DNA from: an uncultured Bacteroidota bacterium
GTDB lineage: Bacteria; Bacteroidota; Bacteroidia; Bacteroidales; F082
Length of the DNA: 47,922 bases
Assembly: GCA_913055825.1 (NCBI GenBank)
Contig: CAJXKB010000015.1
Span: 1 to 47,922 of the forward strand
Direction of reading: 5' to 3'
This document shows, piece after piece, positions 1-7,283 of this stretch; position 1 is the stretch's first letter, and each line of letters begins with the position of its first letter. The notes beneath the pieces are model-generated. The model worked only from the letters and a program-made list of their open reading frames with translations. It ran no database searches and had not been told where the DNA came from. The position numbers were made by a program, and so were the translations under genes.

Positions 1-79
1 CGACTTGTGTTTTTCGTGCCTGATACAGCGCCAATTTACTTCCCCTCGTCCCGATCTTTACCAGTTTTTTCATTGACAT
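1..79 (-). CDS. hemC: Porphobilinogen deaminase, N-terminal fragment
   Basis: The reverse strand reads MSMKKLVKIGTRGSKLALYQ and continues off the left edge. The IGTRGSKLAL segment is the conserved N-terminus of hydroxymethylbilane synthase, which polymerises four porphobilinogens into the linear tetrapyrrole of the heme pathway. Its ATG shares one base with the hemA stop (TAATG), so translation is probably coupled to hemA. A second ATG lies two codons further in. Only 26 codons are visible, so the identification rests on this motif plus the hemA neighbour. Confidence 0.9.
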   Translation of the reverse strand, partial: MSMKKLVKIGTRGSKLALYQARKTQV

Positions 80-1332
80 TATATTTCAAAAAATTCTTCA
101 GCCATTTCCAGAAAATTCTTCTGATCGGCAGTTTTGGATAAAGTTTTTAAATTTTTAATAAAAACCCGGGCAAATTTTTCGGTTATGTGCTGCGAATATT
201 CGTTCAGCAGATCGTCGTTTTTTATGGACCGGATTTTCATAAATTCTTCCATTTCGGACTGATTAAGCTGCTGGAAATTATTTTTAATCTTCAAGATGGT
301 GGGAACCAGTTCCTGTTCGTGTTTCCAACTCAGGAATAACTTTTCGGCACGTTCGATGATCTGCATGGCGGCATCAATTTCTTTCTTCCGCTTTTGGTTA
401 GTGCTTTTAACAATTTCCTGCAAGTCATCAATGGTATAAAGCCTTATATCTTTCAAATCGTCAACGCCGGTTTCGATATTGCGGGGAACCGAAAGGTCAA
501 AATAAAGCGGTTTGGTTTGTTTAGCCCTGTTTTTCAGCACTTCTTTTACTGATGTCAGCTTAATGAGCGGCTCCGGCGAATCTGTAGCCACAAAAATTAT
601 GTCGCTATTGGCCAAGTGTTTCTCAATATCATCGAGCGGAATACTTTCGCCGCCATAAAGCCCGGCAAGCTCATCGGCTTTAGCCAATGTCCGGTTGGCA
701 ATTTTCAGGGAGGCAAAAGTCGATTTACGCAAACTGTTCAGCACTAACTGGCCGGTTTGTCCGGCACCGATCAGCATCACATTTTGCCGGCTTAAATCGG
801 GGAAAAGCTGATGACAAAGATTAACGGCAGCGGAGCTGGCCGAAGCGGAACCACGGTTAATCATGGTTTGGGAACGAACTTTTTTTCCAACTTTAAACGA
901 TTTGGTAAATAAGCGTTTAAGAAATTTATCCGTGGTTTGATTCTCTTCGGCAAACTGAAAAGCATTTTTTACCTGGCCAATAATCTGGTCTTCACCCACA
1001 ATCAACGATTCAATTCCCGAAACAACCTTAAACAAGTGCCGTACGGCATCACTATCTTCTTTAAAATAAAAATAAGGTTGAAGTCCATTTTCATAGGACT
1101 TCATCTCAGACAAATTCTCAAGTATATCGTGAACAGCCTGCTGATGTTTCTCATTGTGACAATGGTAATACAACTCACTCCGGTTGCAGGTTGACAATAT
1201 CACCACACTAGCTATATTACCCTTTTTCAACAAATTACTACTTAAAAGGCTTATTTCTTCTTTGGAAAAAGCAAAACGCTCACGAATCTCAATATCTGCC
1301 GATTTATAACTAATTCCGAGAAGTCCAATCAT
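79..1332 (-). CDS. hemA: Glutamyl-tRNA reductase
   Basis: Reduces glutamyl-tRNA(Glu) to glutamate-1-semialdehyde, the first committed step of C5-pathway heme synthesis, in the cytoplasm with NADPH. The 417-aa product has the usual family length. It starts with the catalytic N-terminal domain (GLLGISYKSADIEIRE). The nucleophilic cysteine lies in ILSTCNRSEL (C49). A Rossmann NADPH domain follows (IGAGQTGQLVLNSL, about residues 188-202), and then a helical dimerisation tail. hemC follows with a one-base overlap, so this is a hemAC operon. A TACCTTTG -7 element lies about 20 nt upstream of the ATG. Confidence 0.97.
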   Translation of the reverse strand: MIGLLGISYKSADIEIRERFAFSKEEISLLSSNLLKKGNIASVVILSTCNRSELYYHCHNEKHQQAVHDILENLSEMKSYENGLQPYFYFKEDSDAVRHLFKVVSGIESLIVGEDQIIGQVKNAFQFAEENQTTDKFLKRLFTKSFKVGKKVRSQTMINRGSASASSAAVNLCHQLFPDLSRQNVMLIGAGQTGQLVLNSLRKSTFASLKIANRTLAKADELAGLYGGESIPLDDIEKHLANSDIIFVATDSPEPLIKLTSVKEVLKNRAKQTKPLYFDLSVPRNIETGVDDLKDIRLYTIDDLQEIVKSTNQKRKKEIDAAMQIIERAEKLFLSWKHEQELVPTILKIKNNFQQLNQSEMEEFMKIRSIKNDDLLNEYSQHITEKFARVFIKNLKTLSKTADQKNFLEMAEEFFEI

Positions 1333-1352
1333 AGCTTTGTTTGTTTAGATGG

Positions 1353-1360
1353 CAAAGGTA
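1353..1360 (-). promoter_or_regulatory. hemA promoter -7 element
   Basis: TACCTTTG on the minus strand matches the Bacteroidota -7 consensus TAnnTTTG and sits 20 nt before the hemA start. No clear TTTG -33 element is visible. Confidence 0.6.
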
Positions 1361-1611
1361 ATTTTGGAATCTGTAGGAAATTTGAAATTCAGGCCTTGAA
1401 AGGCACTTTATATCGACTATAAATAACTGTTGTATTATTTCAAGTCATTCACCATTTACCCCCACTTACAGGTTTGTGTTGCCAAATAAACGGTAATGAA
1501 GGCTTAACTGAGCTTGTATGTTAGACCAGATATACAAAATTTTCCTTACATTTGAAAAATAGTAAAAACATACCAGATAAAAAACGAAGAGGCCCTGTTT
1601 TTCTTAACATT

Positions 1612-1728
1612 ACAGGTAGTTGGTTGGGCAGAGGGGTACAAGTCGTCGAGAACAACAGAAATTTATACACACTTTAGCATGAAAAGTTTGAAAACATCAA
1701 AAATCCACTCAATGATTTTGAAATATAA
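1612..1728 (+). pseudogene. Tyrosine recombinase/integrase C-terminal remnant
   Basis: From 1637 the plus strand reads YKSSRTTEIYTHFSMKSL, the C-terminal block of tyrosine recombinases. The catalytic tyrosine codon is at 1664-1666. After TTG at 1688-1690 the frame breaks. Skipping two bases gives NIKNPLNDFEI and a stop at 1726-1728, as in intact Bacteroidota integrases that end in similar SLKNIKNPL-type tails. One lost A in an A-run explains the shift. Upstream, GSWLGRG in another frame looks like a decayed version of the usual ELLGH segment. The rest of the enzyme is not recognisable, so this is a dead relic. Its 3' end faces the cassette-like modules. Confidence 0.72.
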
Positions 1729-1796
1729 AAACACAAACCTGAATATATCCAACAAAAAGTGTTCAGTGGATTCGAAAAACATGAACAGATAAATAA

Positions 1797-1806
1797 GTTA
1801 GCAAAC
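1797..1806 (+). other. Putative cassette core site (left boundary)
   Basis: GTTAGCAAAC resembles an integron core site (GTTRRRY). It is the exact reverse complement of GTTTGCTAAC at 2609-2618, which opens the attC-like palindrome after the toxin-antitoxin genes. In integron logic the left boundary of an inserted cassette is complementary to the inverse core of its own attC, and that is what is seen here. Confidence 0.45.
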
Positions 1807-1849
1807 ATAAAAAGACCACACAGCAACAAGATACAATTCTAAATTTCAG

Positions 1850-1857
1850 TATCTTTG
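1850..1857 (+). promoter_or_regulatory. Promoter -7 element of the toxin-antitoxin operon
   Basis: TATCTTTG matches TAnnTTTG and lies 13 nt before the antitoxin ATG, predicting a very short leader. Confidence 0.6.
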
Positions 1858-1870
1858 TAAAAAATGAGAT

Positions 1871-2128
1871 ATGAAAGGTATGATAAACATAGAATATCCC
1901 GAATCATTAGCTAATTCTTTAAGATTGAGAGGTAAAGAGTTTGAGAATGAGATGAAAATAAATTCTTTAGTAAAACTTTTTGAGTTAGGAAAGGTTTCTT
2001 CTGGTACAGCTGCAAAAGTATTAGGATTAACTAGATTAGATTTTCTTGACCTACTTTCAAAATACGAAGTTTCATCATTAGGACAATATGATTCGGATGA
2101 TTTAAGAGCTGATATCGCAAATGCTTAA
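1871..2128 (+). CDS. UPF0175 family antitoxin
   Basis: This 85-aa protein has the UPF0175 layout. The N-terminus is MINIEYPESLANSLRL, the middle has a charged helix (KEFENEMKINSLVKLFELGKV), and then comes a helix-turn-helix-like segment (SSGTAAKVLGLTRLDFLDLL, about residues 42-61). The C-terminal tail is the likely toxin-binding part. UPF0175 proteins are commonly paired with DUF3368 PIN-like proteins as toxin-antitoxin modules, and a DUF3368 gene follows with an 8-nt overlap. The antitoxin role, DNA binding and autoregulation are inferred from family and context. A second ATG at codon 4 is an alternative start. Confidence 0.85.
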   Translation: MKGMINIEYPESLANSLRLRGKEFENEMKINSLVKLFELGKVSSGTAAKVLGLTRLDFLDLLSKYEVSSLGQYDSDDLRADIANA

Positions 2129-2603
2129 TGTAGTTTCAAATACAACTCCAATAATTTCATTGCTTAAATTATCGCGACTTGATATTTTAAAAGAATTATA
2201 TTCCGAAATATTGATACCTTTTGCTGTATTTCAAGAGATTGAGGCTGGTAAAAATAAAGGATACTATCAAGATTTATCTAAGATTGAATGGATTAAAATT
2301 ACTAAGATTCATGATAAACGGGCGCTTAAGTATTTTCTAGATTTAGATGCTGGGGAAGCTGAAGCAATAGTTCTTGCAACTGAAATTGGAGCGGATTTGA
2401 TAATTATTGATGAAAAATTAGGACGTTTTCATGCTAAACATGCAGATTTAAAAGTAACTGGTACGATTGGTGTTTTGATTAAGGCTAAAAATAAAGGAAT
2501 CATAAAAGATTTAAAACCACTACTTTACGAATTGACTAAAAAAGATGTGTGGATAAGCGATAAGTTGATTGATGATATATTGAAACAAGCTGGAGAACAA
2601 TAA
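2121..2603 (+). CDS. DUF3368 PIN-like toxin
   Basis: This 160-aa protein belongs to the DUF3368 branch of the PIN fold, presumed RNases in type II toxin-antitoxin systems. Visible features are the first strand VVSNTTPIISLLKL, the middle motif LDAGEAEAIVLA with conserved glutamates, and the acidic strand LIIIDEKLGR. The first metal-binding position reads N (VSNTTP) where many PIN proteins have D; this N is frequent within DUF3368. The ATG overlaps the antitoxin stop by 8 nt, indicating translational coupling. GC is lower than in the flanking housekeeping genes, consistent with acquisition. Confidence 0.85.
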   Translation: MLNVVSNTTPIISLLKLSRLDILKELYSEILIPFAVFQEIEAGKNKGYYQDLSKIEWIKITKIHDKRALKYFLDLDAGEAEAIVLATEIGADLIIIDEKLGRFHAKHADLKVTGTIGVLIKAKNKGIIKDLKPLLYELTKKDVWISDKLIDDILKQAGEQ

Positions 2604-2608
2604 TTTAC

Positions 2609-2750
2609 GTTTGCTAACACGCGGTCATAAAACATTGGGGGTTTAGTGGTTGGGCAAGCTCATAACTCGCTGGAAAGGTTCTTGTCAGTTGATAGTTTTG
2701 CAGCTCCTAATCCCCCAACGTTTCATACCGCCAACCGTTATAAGCAAGCC
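2609..2750 (+). repeat. attC-like imperfect palindrome A
   Basis: The left arm GCGGTCATAAAACATTGGGG (from 2621) pairs with CCCCAACGTTTCATACCGC (ending at 2731) with few mismatches, so a long hairpin can form. The outer ends look like integron core sites: inverse core GCTAAC ends at 2618 and GTTATAAGC starts at 2737, a distance of 119. The unpaired centre is about 60 nt. It follows the toxin stop by 5 nt, as expected for a cassette attC. Homology to attC is inferred from structure only. Confidence 0.55.
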
Positions 2751-3014
2751 TAAAGAAAGACCGAACTATGTAAAACAGACCTTCAAAAAAACCTAACTTT
2801 GAATTCTTGACAAAAGCTAGCAGATTGACTTTGTATAGACACAGGTCAATCCGATTGTTTGAAAAAATTTTTCTCACCGCACATTTGCGAAACCACACAA
2901 GCCGATACACATCCAAAGTTTTTTAAAAGAGCCAATTTTCCAACGCCCGCCAAGACTTGTGAAAATTAAATAAAAAAAATCATATCAAGCGCTGCTGTAT
3001 TCAAAAATTGTTTT

Positions 3015-3022
3015 TACTTTTG
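3015..3022 (+). promoter_or_regulatory. Methyltransferase promoter -7 element
   Basis: TACTTTTG matches TAnnTTTG and lies 35 nt upstream of the methyltransferase ATG. No -33 TTTG is evident. Confidence 0.55.
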
Positions 3023-3057
3023 CGAAGTAACTATCATAACCTGATACTTATTTCGAT

Positions 3058-5736
3058 ATGTCAAAACAATTTTATAAAGCGGTCTATTTTAGCGACTACC
3101 CTTCGGAAGATTCAAAAGATAAGTCTGTAACACTGGCATTTAGTGAGCCAGAAGAAGCATACTATTCCAAAGTAAAAGATTTGACGACCCAAGAAATAAA
3201 AGAACTAATTGGAATTGAAACATATAAACAGCTTGCACTTTTTGCCGAGAAACAAGAGCGTTCAATTAACCAAGTTGTTAAACGACTTATCAAGCAAAAA
3301 CTTCCTGAGATAGACAAAGTTGAAGGCATTACAGAAAAGGATGTAACATTTGTAAAAAGTAAAAACAACCCGTTTCAAAGATGGTATCCTTACATTGAAG
3401 GCTATTCACCTGACTTTGTAAAATCATTAATAAAAAACTATGGAATAACAGATACTCTAATTTATGAGCCTTTCGCAGGAACAGGCACAACACTCCTTGC
3501 GGCTGACGATTGTAGATTATCAACAGTATACTCAGAAGTAAATCCTTTATTGCAGTTTTTAATTCAAACGAAACTCAATGTATTAAAAGCAAAAGAATCT
3601 CAAAGGAAAAAGCTGTCCAAAGACTTAAAGAATATTCAGAAAGCTATTCTAAATAATCTTAATAAGTTTGAAGAAGATAAATCATTAAGAGAATCCTATA
3701 AATCCCTATTCTCTGAAAAAAAATATTTTCCTGATGAAACTTTTGAGCAAGTATTAAAACTAAGGTCATACATTGACATTGTTAAATTAGAAGATGAACT
3801 ACTGGCTGATACTTTAACCGTAGCAGTTATTTCTTGCCTGCTCCCTGTATCATTCCTAAAGAAAGTTGGAGATGTTAGATTCAAAACAGCTAAAGAAATT
3901 GAAAAAGATCTGAAAAAATTTAATGATATTTTGCCTGAAAAAATTGGAAATATTGCAGAAGACGTTTTGAATTTTGACTATAAACTAAAAGGAAGTCCCG
4001 AATTTATTCTTTCAAATGCAAAAAATATCGGACGTGTAAATGATTTAAAAATCGGAGCAATCATTACAAGTCCGCCTTATCTGAATGGCACAAACTATTT
4101 CAGAAATACAAAAATAGAGCTTTGGTTTTTAAGATATTTACAATTTAAAAATGATTTGCGGTTTTTTAGAGACCAAGCATTAACAAGTGGAATTAATGAT
4201 GTTAAAAAGGAATATGCCTATATTAATGGACTTGATATAGCATCAAAAAGTAGTTTGCTGAAAGCGACACTTATTGAGCTAAATAAAAATGCTTATGATT
4301 CTAGAATTCCGGTAATGGCCCAGAGTTACTTTAAAGAAATGTACACAATCTTTAATGATGTAAAACCATTATTAGATCAAAATGCTAAAGTTCTTATTGA
4401 TATTGGGGATTCGATTTTTAGTGGCGTACATATTAATACAGATGACATATTAATTGAATTAATGCAGGGTTTAGGGTATGAATTCGTTGAAAACAAGATT
4501 TTAAGGAAAAGACGTTCTAGAAATCAGGAAATACTTACTCAGTCATTATTGGTTTTTGAATACAAAGGGAAACAATCAAATTTTGTAAATTCTGGAAACG
4601 GAAAAATAAAACTTCATTGGAAAAAGAACTGGGAAAGTTTCAGAAATGAAATTCCCCATCAACAAAAACCTTATTCAAGTAGAAATTGGGGACATAATAA
4701 TCACTCCCTTTGCTCTTACCAAGGCAAGTTAAAACCAGCAATTGCACATCATCTTGTTAAGACTTTTGTGCCTGAAAACGGCTCTGTTCTTGACCCTTTT
4801 TCAGGTGTAGGAACAATTCCTTTTGAAGCTGCCTTAGCAGGAAAATTATCCTATGGTATTGATATTAGTTTGCCCGCTTACTATATTTCTTATGCTAAAG
4901 TAAATACTCCAATTTATTCTGAAACAATGTTTTACATTAAAGCACTAGATGATTTTATTAAAGCCAATAAGTGTACTAAAAAAGAAATTGCCGAAGTTAA
5001 TAATTTCGGCTTCAACAAAAAGCTATCTGAGTATTATGAAGAAAATACGTTAAAAGAAATATTACTTGCCCGTAGATTTGTAAAGGAAAACTATCCGACA
5101 ACGCCAAGCGAAATGTTAGTAGTTGCTTCATTGCTTCATATTCTTCACGGCAATAGACCTTATGCTTTGAGCAGACGTTCACATCCAATTGTTCCTTATG
5201 CACCTACCGGAGATTTTATTTACAAAAACCTTATTGAAAAGCTTTGCGAAAAAGTGAACAGGGTAATCAATGAAGAATTACCGCTTAATTTTAAAAATGG
5301 TAAGATATTCAATCAAGATGCCACGATAGTTTGGCCACAAGAAATTAATGACCTTGATGCCGTTATTACTTCACCACCATTCTTTGATAGTACCAGGTTT
5401 TATTTAGCTAATTGGATTAGAATTTGGTTTACTGGATGGTCTGAAATTGATTTTAAACTTCAACCTAAATCATTTGTAGATGAAAGACAAAAAATCGACT
5501 TTGCAATTTATGAATCAATATTTCAACAGGCTAGAGAGCGAATGAAAAAAGATGGAGTTTTTGTCCTACATTTAGGAAAAAGCAATAAATGTGATATGGC
5601 ATTAGAACTTCAAAAAATAAGTAAGCGATGGTTTAAAACGGCTGACTTATTTGATGAAAGTGTAGAACATTGTGAATCTCATGGAATAAGAGATAAAGGA
5701 ACAGTTACATCGCATCAATATCTTGTTTTAGTATAG
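3058..5736 (+). CDS. Fused double DNA methyltransferase (modification enzyme)
   Basis: The 892-aa protein contains two complete sets of amino-methyltransferase motifs. Module 1 has the AdoMet loop EPFAGTGTT (residues 137-145) and the catalytic TSPPY (337-341). Module 2 has DPFSGVGT (579-586) and TSPPF (771-775). SPPY/SPPF motifs are typical of N4-cytosine or N6-adenine methylation of DNA. The first about 100 residues form a separate lead-in, possibly target-related. Two fused modules are known for type IIS systems, where each strand of an asymmetric site needs its own methylase. The convergent HNH gene (1 nt between stop codons) is the likely partner nuclease. Recognition site and methylated base cannot be read from the sequence. 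Confidence 0.85.
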   Translation: MSKQFYKAVYFSDYPSEDSKDKSVTLAFSEPEEAYYSKVKDLTTQEIKELIGIETYKQLALFAEKQERSINQVVKRLIKQKLPEIDKVEGITEKDVTFVKSKNNPFQRWYPYIEGYSPDFVKSLIKNYGITDTLIYEPFAGTGTTLLAADDCRLSTVYSEVNPLLQFLIQTKLNVLKAKESQRKKLSKDLKNIQKAILNNLNKFEEDKSLRESYKSLFSEKKYFPDETFEQVLKLRSYIDIVKLEDELLADTLTVAVISCLLPVSFLKKVGDVRFKTAKEIEKDLKKFNDILPEKIGNIAEDVLNFDYKLKGSPEFILSNAKNIGRVNDLKIGAIITSPPYLNGTNYFRNTKIELWFLRYLQFKNDLRFFRDQALTSGINDVKKEYAYINGLDIASKSSLLKATLIELNKNAYDSRIPVMAQSYFKEMYTIFNDVKPLLDQNAKVLIDIGDSIFSGVHINTDDILIELMQGLGYEFVENKILRKRRSRNQEILTQSLLVFEYKGKQSNFVNSGNGKIKLHWKKNWESFRNEIPHQQKPYSSRNWGHNNHSLCSYQGKLKPAIAHHLVKTFVPENGSVLDPFSGVGTIPFEAALAGKLSYGIDISLPAYYISYAKVNTPIYSETMFYIKALDDFIKANKCTKKEIAEVNNFGFNKKLSEYYEENTLKEILLARRFVKENYPTTPSEMLVVASLLHILHGNRPYALSRRSHPIVPYAPTGDFIYKNLIEKLCEKVNRVINEELPLNFKNGKIFNQDATIVWPQEINDLDAVITSPPFFDSTRFYLANWIRIWFTGWSEIDFKLQPKSFVDERQKIDFAIYESIFQQARERMKKDGVFVLHLGKSNKCDMALELQKISKRWFKTADLFDESVEHCESHGIRDKGTVTSHQYLVLV

Positions 5737-5737
5737 A

Positions 5738-6712
5738 TTATTCAAATCCAAGAAGCTTCTTGTTTGCGGGTGAAAGGTTATTTACCAAATCATAGACAAG
5801 TAAAATCTTTTTGATTTCTTTTATACGTTTATGCAGATCTGACTTCTCTCTGACTTGTAAATAACGCTCAACGCCTTTATTTACATCGATATTGCGATTT
5901 AGAATCGGATGTTTATTTGAAATCAAATCAATATTAGCTCCTGTGATTCTTGCAAGTTCAATTAACTCATTATTAGTATAGAATTTACTTGGCCATTTAT
6001 CTCTCTTATTCTCATTTGCGTTTCTTGAAAGTAACGCAGCGTTTTCTCTTTTTAAAGGATATAGGTATTTCGATGGCAAAATATGGTCAATAGCCCACGT
6101 ATCGCGTTTATTGATATCTAATGGTTTTTTAGTTTTAAAACAGCGACTATTGAACCTATCAAATAAGTCTTGGAAATCTATTGGCTCGTTTTCTTCTTCC
6201 AAGAATAAATCGGCTATTCTTCTTCTTACGGCTGATTCGTGTAATTGCTCTTTTGTCCTTTTGGGATTTAATACCGCATTTATGGCACCTTTACAACTTC
6301 TGCACTCCATTTGCCTTTCTAAAGGACCCCAACCAGAATGTTTACTAAAGGCGTTGAAAGGTAAAATACGAGTACAGACATTACATTGTTTCCAGTACGA
6401 CTCAGGATGTTCGGTGGCAATACGAAAAAAACCTTCCCAAAATCTCAAAGCAGTAGTGGAATCAGCACTATTATATTTTTCTTCCCAATTATCAAAAGGT
6501 AGATCAGACTCTTTAGAATGAATAAACCCACAATGTTCGCATTTCCATACAGCCGTTTCAATTGCTTCTTTAGGTGTAAGCAACTGTTGTCCGACACGGA
6601 CATAGTTCATTTTTTTGCAATTTACACATTTATATGCTACCCAAGCATCGTGATAAGGAATACCACCCACTCTCAGAATTCCTGTATTATTAACTTTTTT
6701 TCTTCTTGTCAT
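5738..6712 (-). CDS. HNH endonuclease with zinc-finger pairs (probable restriction enzyme)
   Basis: The 324-aa protein carries four CxxC pairs (C29/C32, C58/C61, C110/C113, C137/C140), i.e. two probable zinc-binding modules. An HNH core follows, with AIDHILP (D209-H210) and N224, N231 and N235 before KRDKWPSKFY. HNH nucleases of this kind cut DNA with one metal ion. The gene is tail-to-tail with the double methyltransferase, so the pair is most likely a restriction-modification system in which this is the endonuclease. Family assignment beyond HNH is not possible by eye. A stand-alone HNH nuclease is the alternative. Confidence 0.8.
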   Translation of the reverse strand: MTRRKKVNNTGILRVGGIPYHDAWVAYKCVNCKKMNYVRVGQQLLTPKEAIETAVWKCEHCGFIHSKESDLPFDNWEEKYNSADSTTALRFWEGFFRIATEHPESYWKQCNVCTRILPFNAFSKHSGWGPLERQMECRSCKGAINAVLNPKRTKEQLHESAVRRRIADLFLEEENEPIDFQDLFDRFNSRCFKTKKPLDINKRDTWAIDHILPSKYLYPLKRENAALLSRNANENKRDKWPSKFYTNNELIELARITGANIDLISNKHPILNRNIDVNKGVERYLQVREKSDLHKRIKEIKKILLVYDLVNNLSPANKKLLGFE

Positions 6713-6743
6713 TACTTCCTTAATAGATTTTTCACGAAAGCTA

Positions 6744-6751
6744 CAAAGGTA
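6744..6751 (-). promoter_or_regulatory. HNH nuclease promoter -7 element
   Basis: TACCTTTG on the minus strand lies 31 nt upstream of the HNH ATG. The nuclease therefore has its own promoter, separate from the methylase. Confidence 0.55.
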
Positions 6752-6766
6752 AAGAATTTAAAATAA

Positions 6767-7283
6767 TTCTTTTACCAAGTTTAAGCTTATTTGCAATTCG
6801 CAAAAGCCAATACAAATCAAAAATTGCAAAAGAGTTTCCACCTATGCCAACACAAAGGAAAAATTATTTTTTAAATCTATTCCTTCCAAAATTTTTAAAA
6901 ACAGCGGACACACAAAGCGGAGCAAAACAAGGACAAATCACGACTTGAAAGGAAAGGCCAGCTTACAACATTGTATAAACGTAATGCGTGTTGAATCGCT
7001 AAAATTTAGTATTTTAGCTAATAATAATGTTTCGTGTAGGCGGACAGTGAATCGCTCCGAAATCCCTCACTAAGTTTATACTTGACCGTTGCGTACCACA
7101 GAATGGATTTAATGCCTATTTTGGTTGAGCGATTTTATAAAAAAATGATAATTAGAGAGGTTATTGGACGAACTGCCGTGTGTAACTTAAAAACCAGTCT
7201 GTTCTAAATTTTGGTTGATGAGGAGCGACTAAGTATGCTATACGAGTCTGGTAGAACAAATTTGTGGTTTTTGTAAACGATAT
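6767..7283. other. Spacer after the HNH gene
   Basis: A 517-nt AT-rich stretch without a gene. It contains attC-like palindrome B (6956-7097). To the right, 7185-7260 holds a short inverted pair (TGTTCTA / TAGAACA) and two diverged copies of a GTCTG...AAATTT segment of unknown meaning. Confidence 0.65.
6956..7097 (+). repeat. attC-like imperfect palindrome B
   Basis: The inverse core GCTTACAAC ends at 6969 and the core GTTGCGTACC starts at 7088, a distance of 119, exactly as in element A. Arms include TATAAAC (6974-6980) pairing with GTTTATA (7074-7080), followed by a diverged stem (GTAATGCG against CTCACTAA). The left end GGCCAGCTTACAAC matches the reverse complement of the core at 2737-2750 at 11 of 14 positions, as expected if 2738-7088 is one cassette holding the methylase and HNH genes. 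Confidence 0.5.

Larger units (their letters stand above)
1333..1870. other. Spacer between hemA and the toxin-antitoxin pair
   Basis: An AT-rich 538-nt spacer without an intact gene. It holds the hemA promoter, a frameshifted integrase C-terminus (1612-1728), a GTTAGCAAAC core-site candidate (1797-1806) and the -7 element of the toxin-antitoxin pair (1850-1857). I see no gene between about 1360 and 1600. Confidence 0.7.
2604..3057. other. Spacer between toxin and methyltransferase
   Basis: A 454-nt spacer. Its first third is the attC-like palindrome (2609-2750). The remainder is AT-rich and holds only the -7 element of the methyltransferase (3015-3022). I saw no convincing gene. Confidence 0.7.

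Noticed and set aside
2707-2916. 69-codon minus-strand frame between toxin and methyltransferase
   Set aside because: It runs through the attC-like stem, has no recognisable domain and no promoter.
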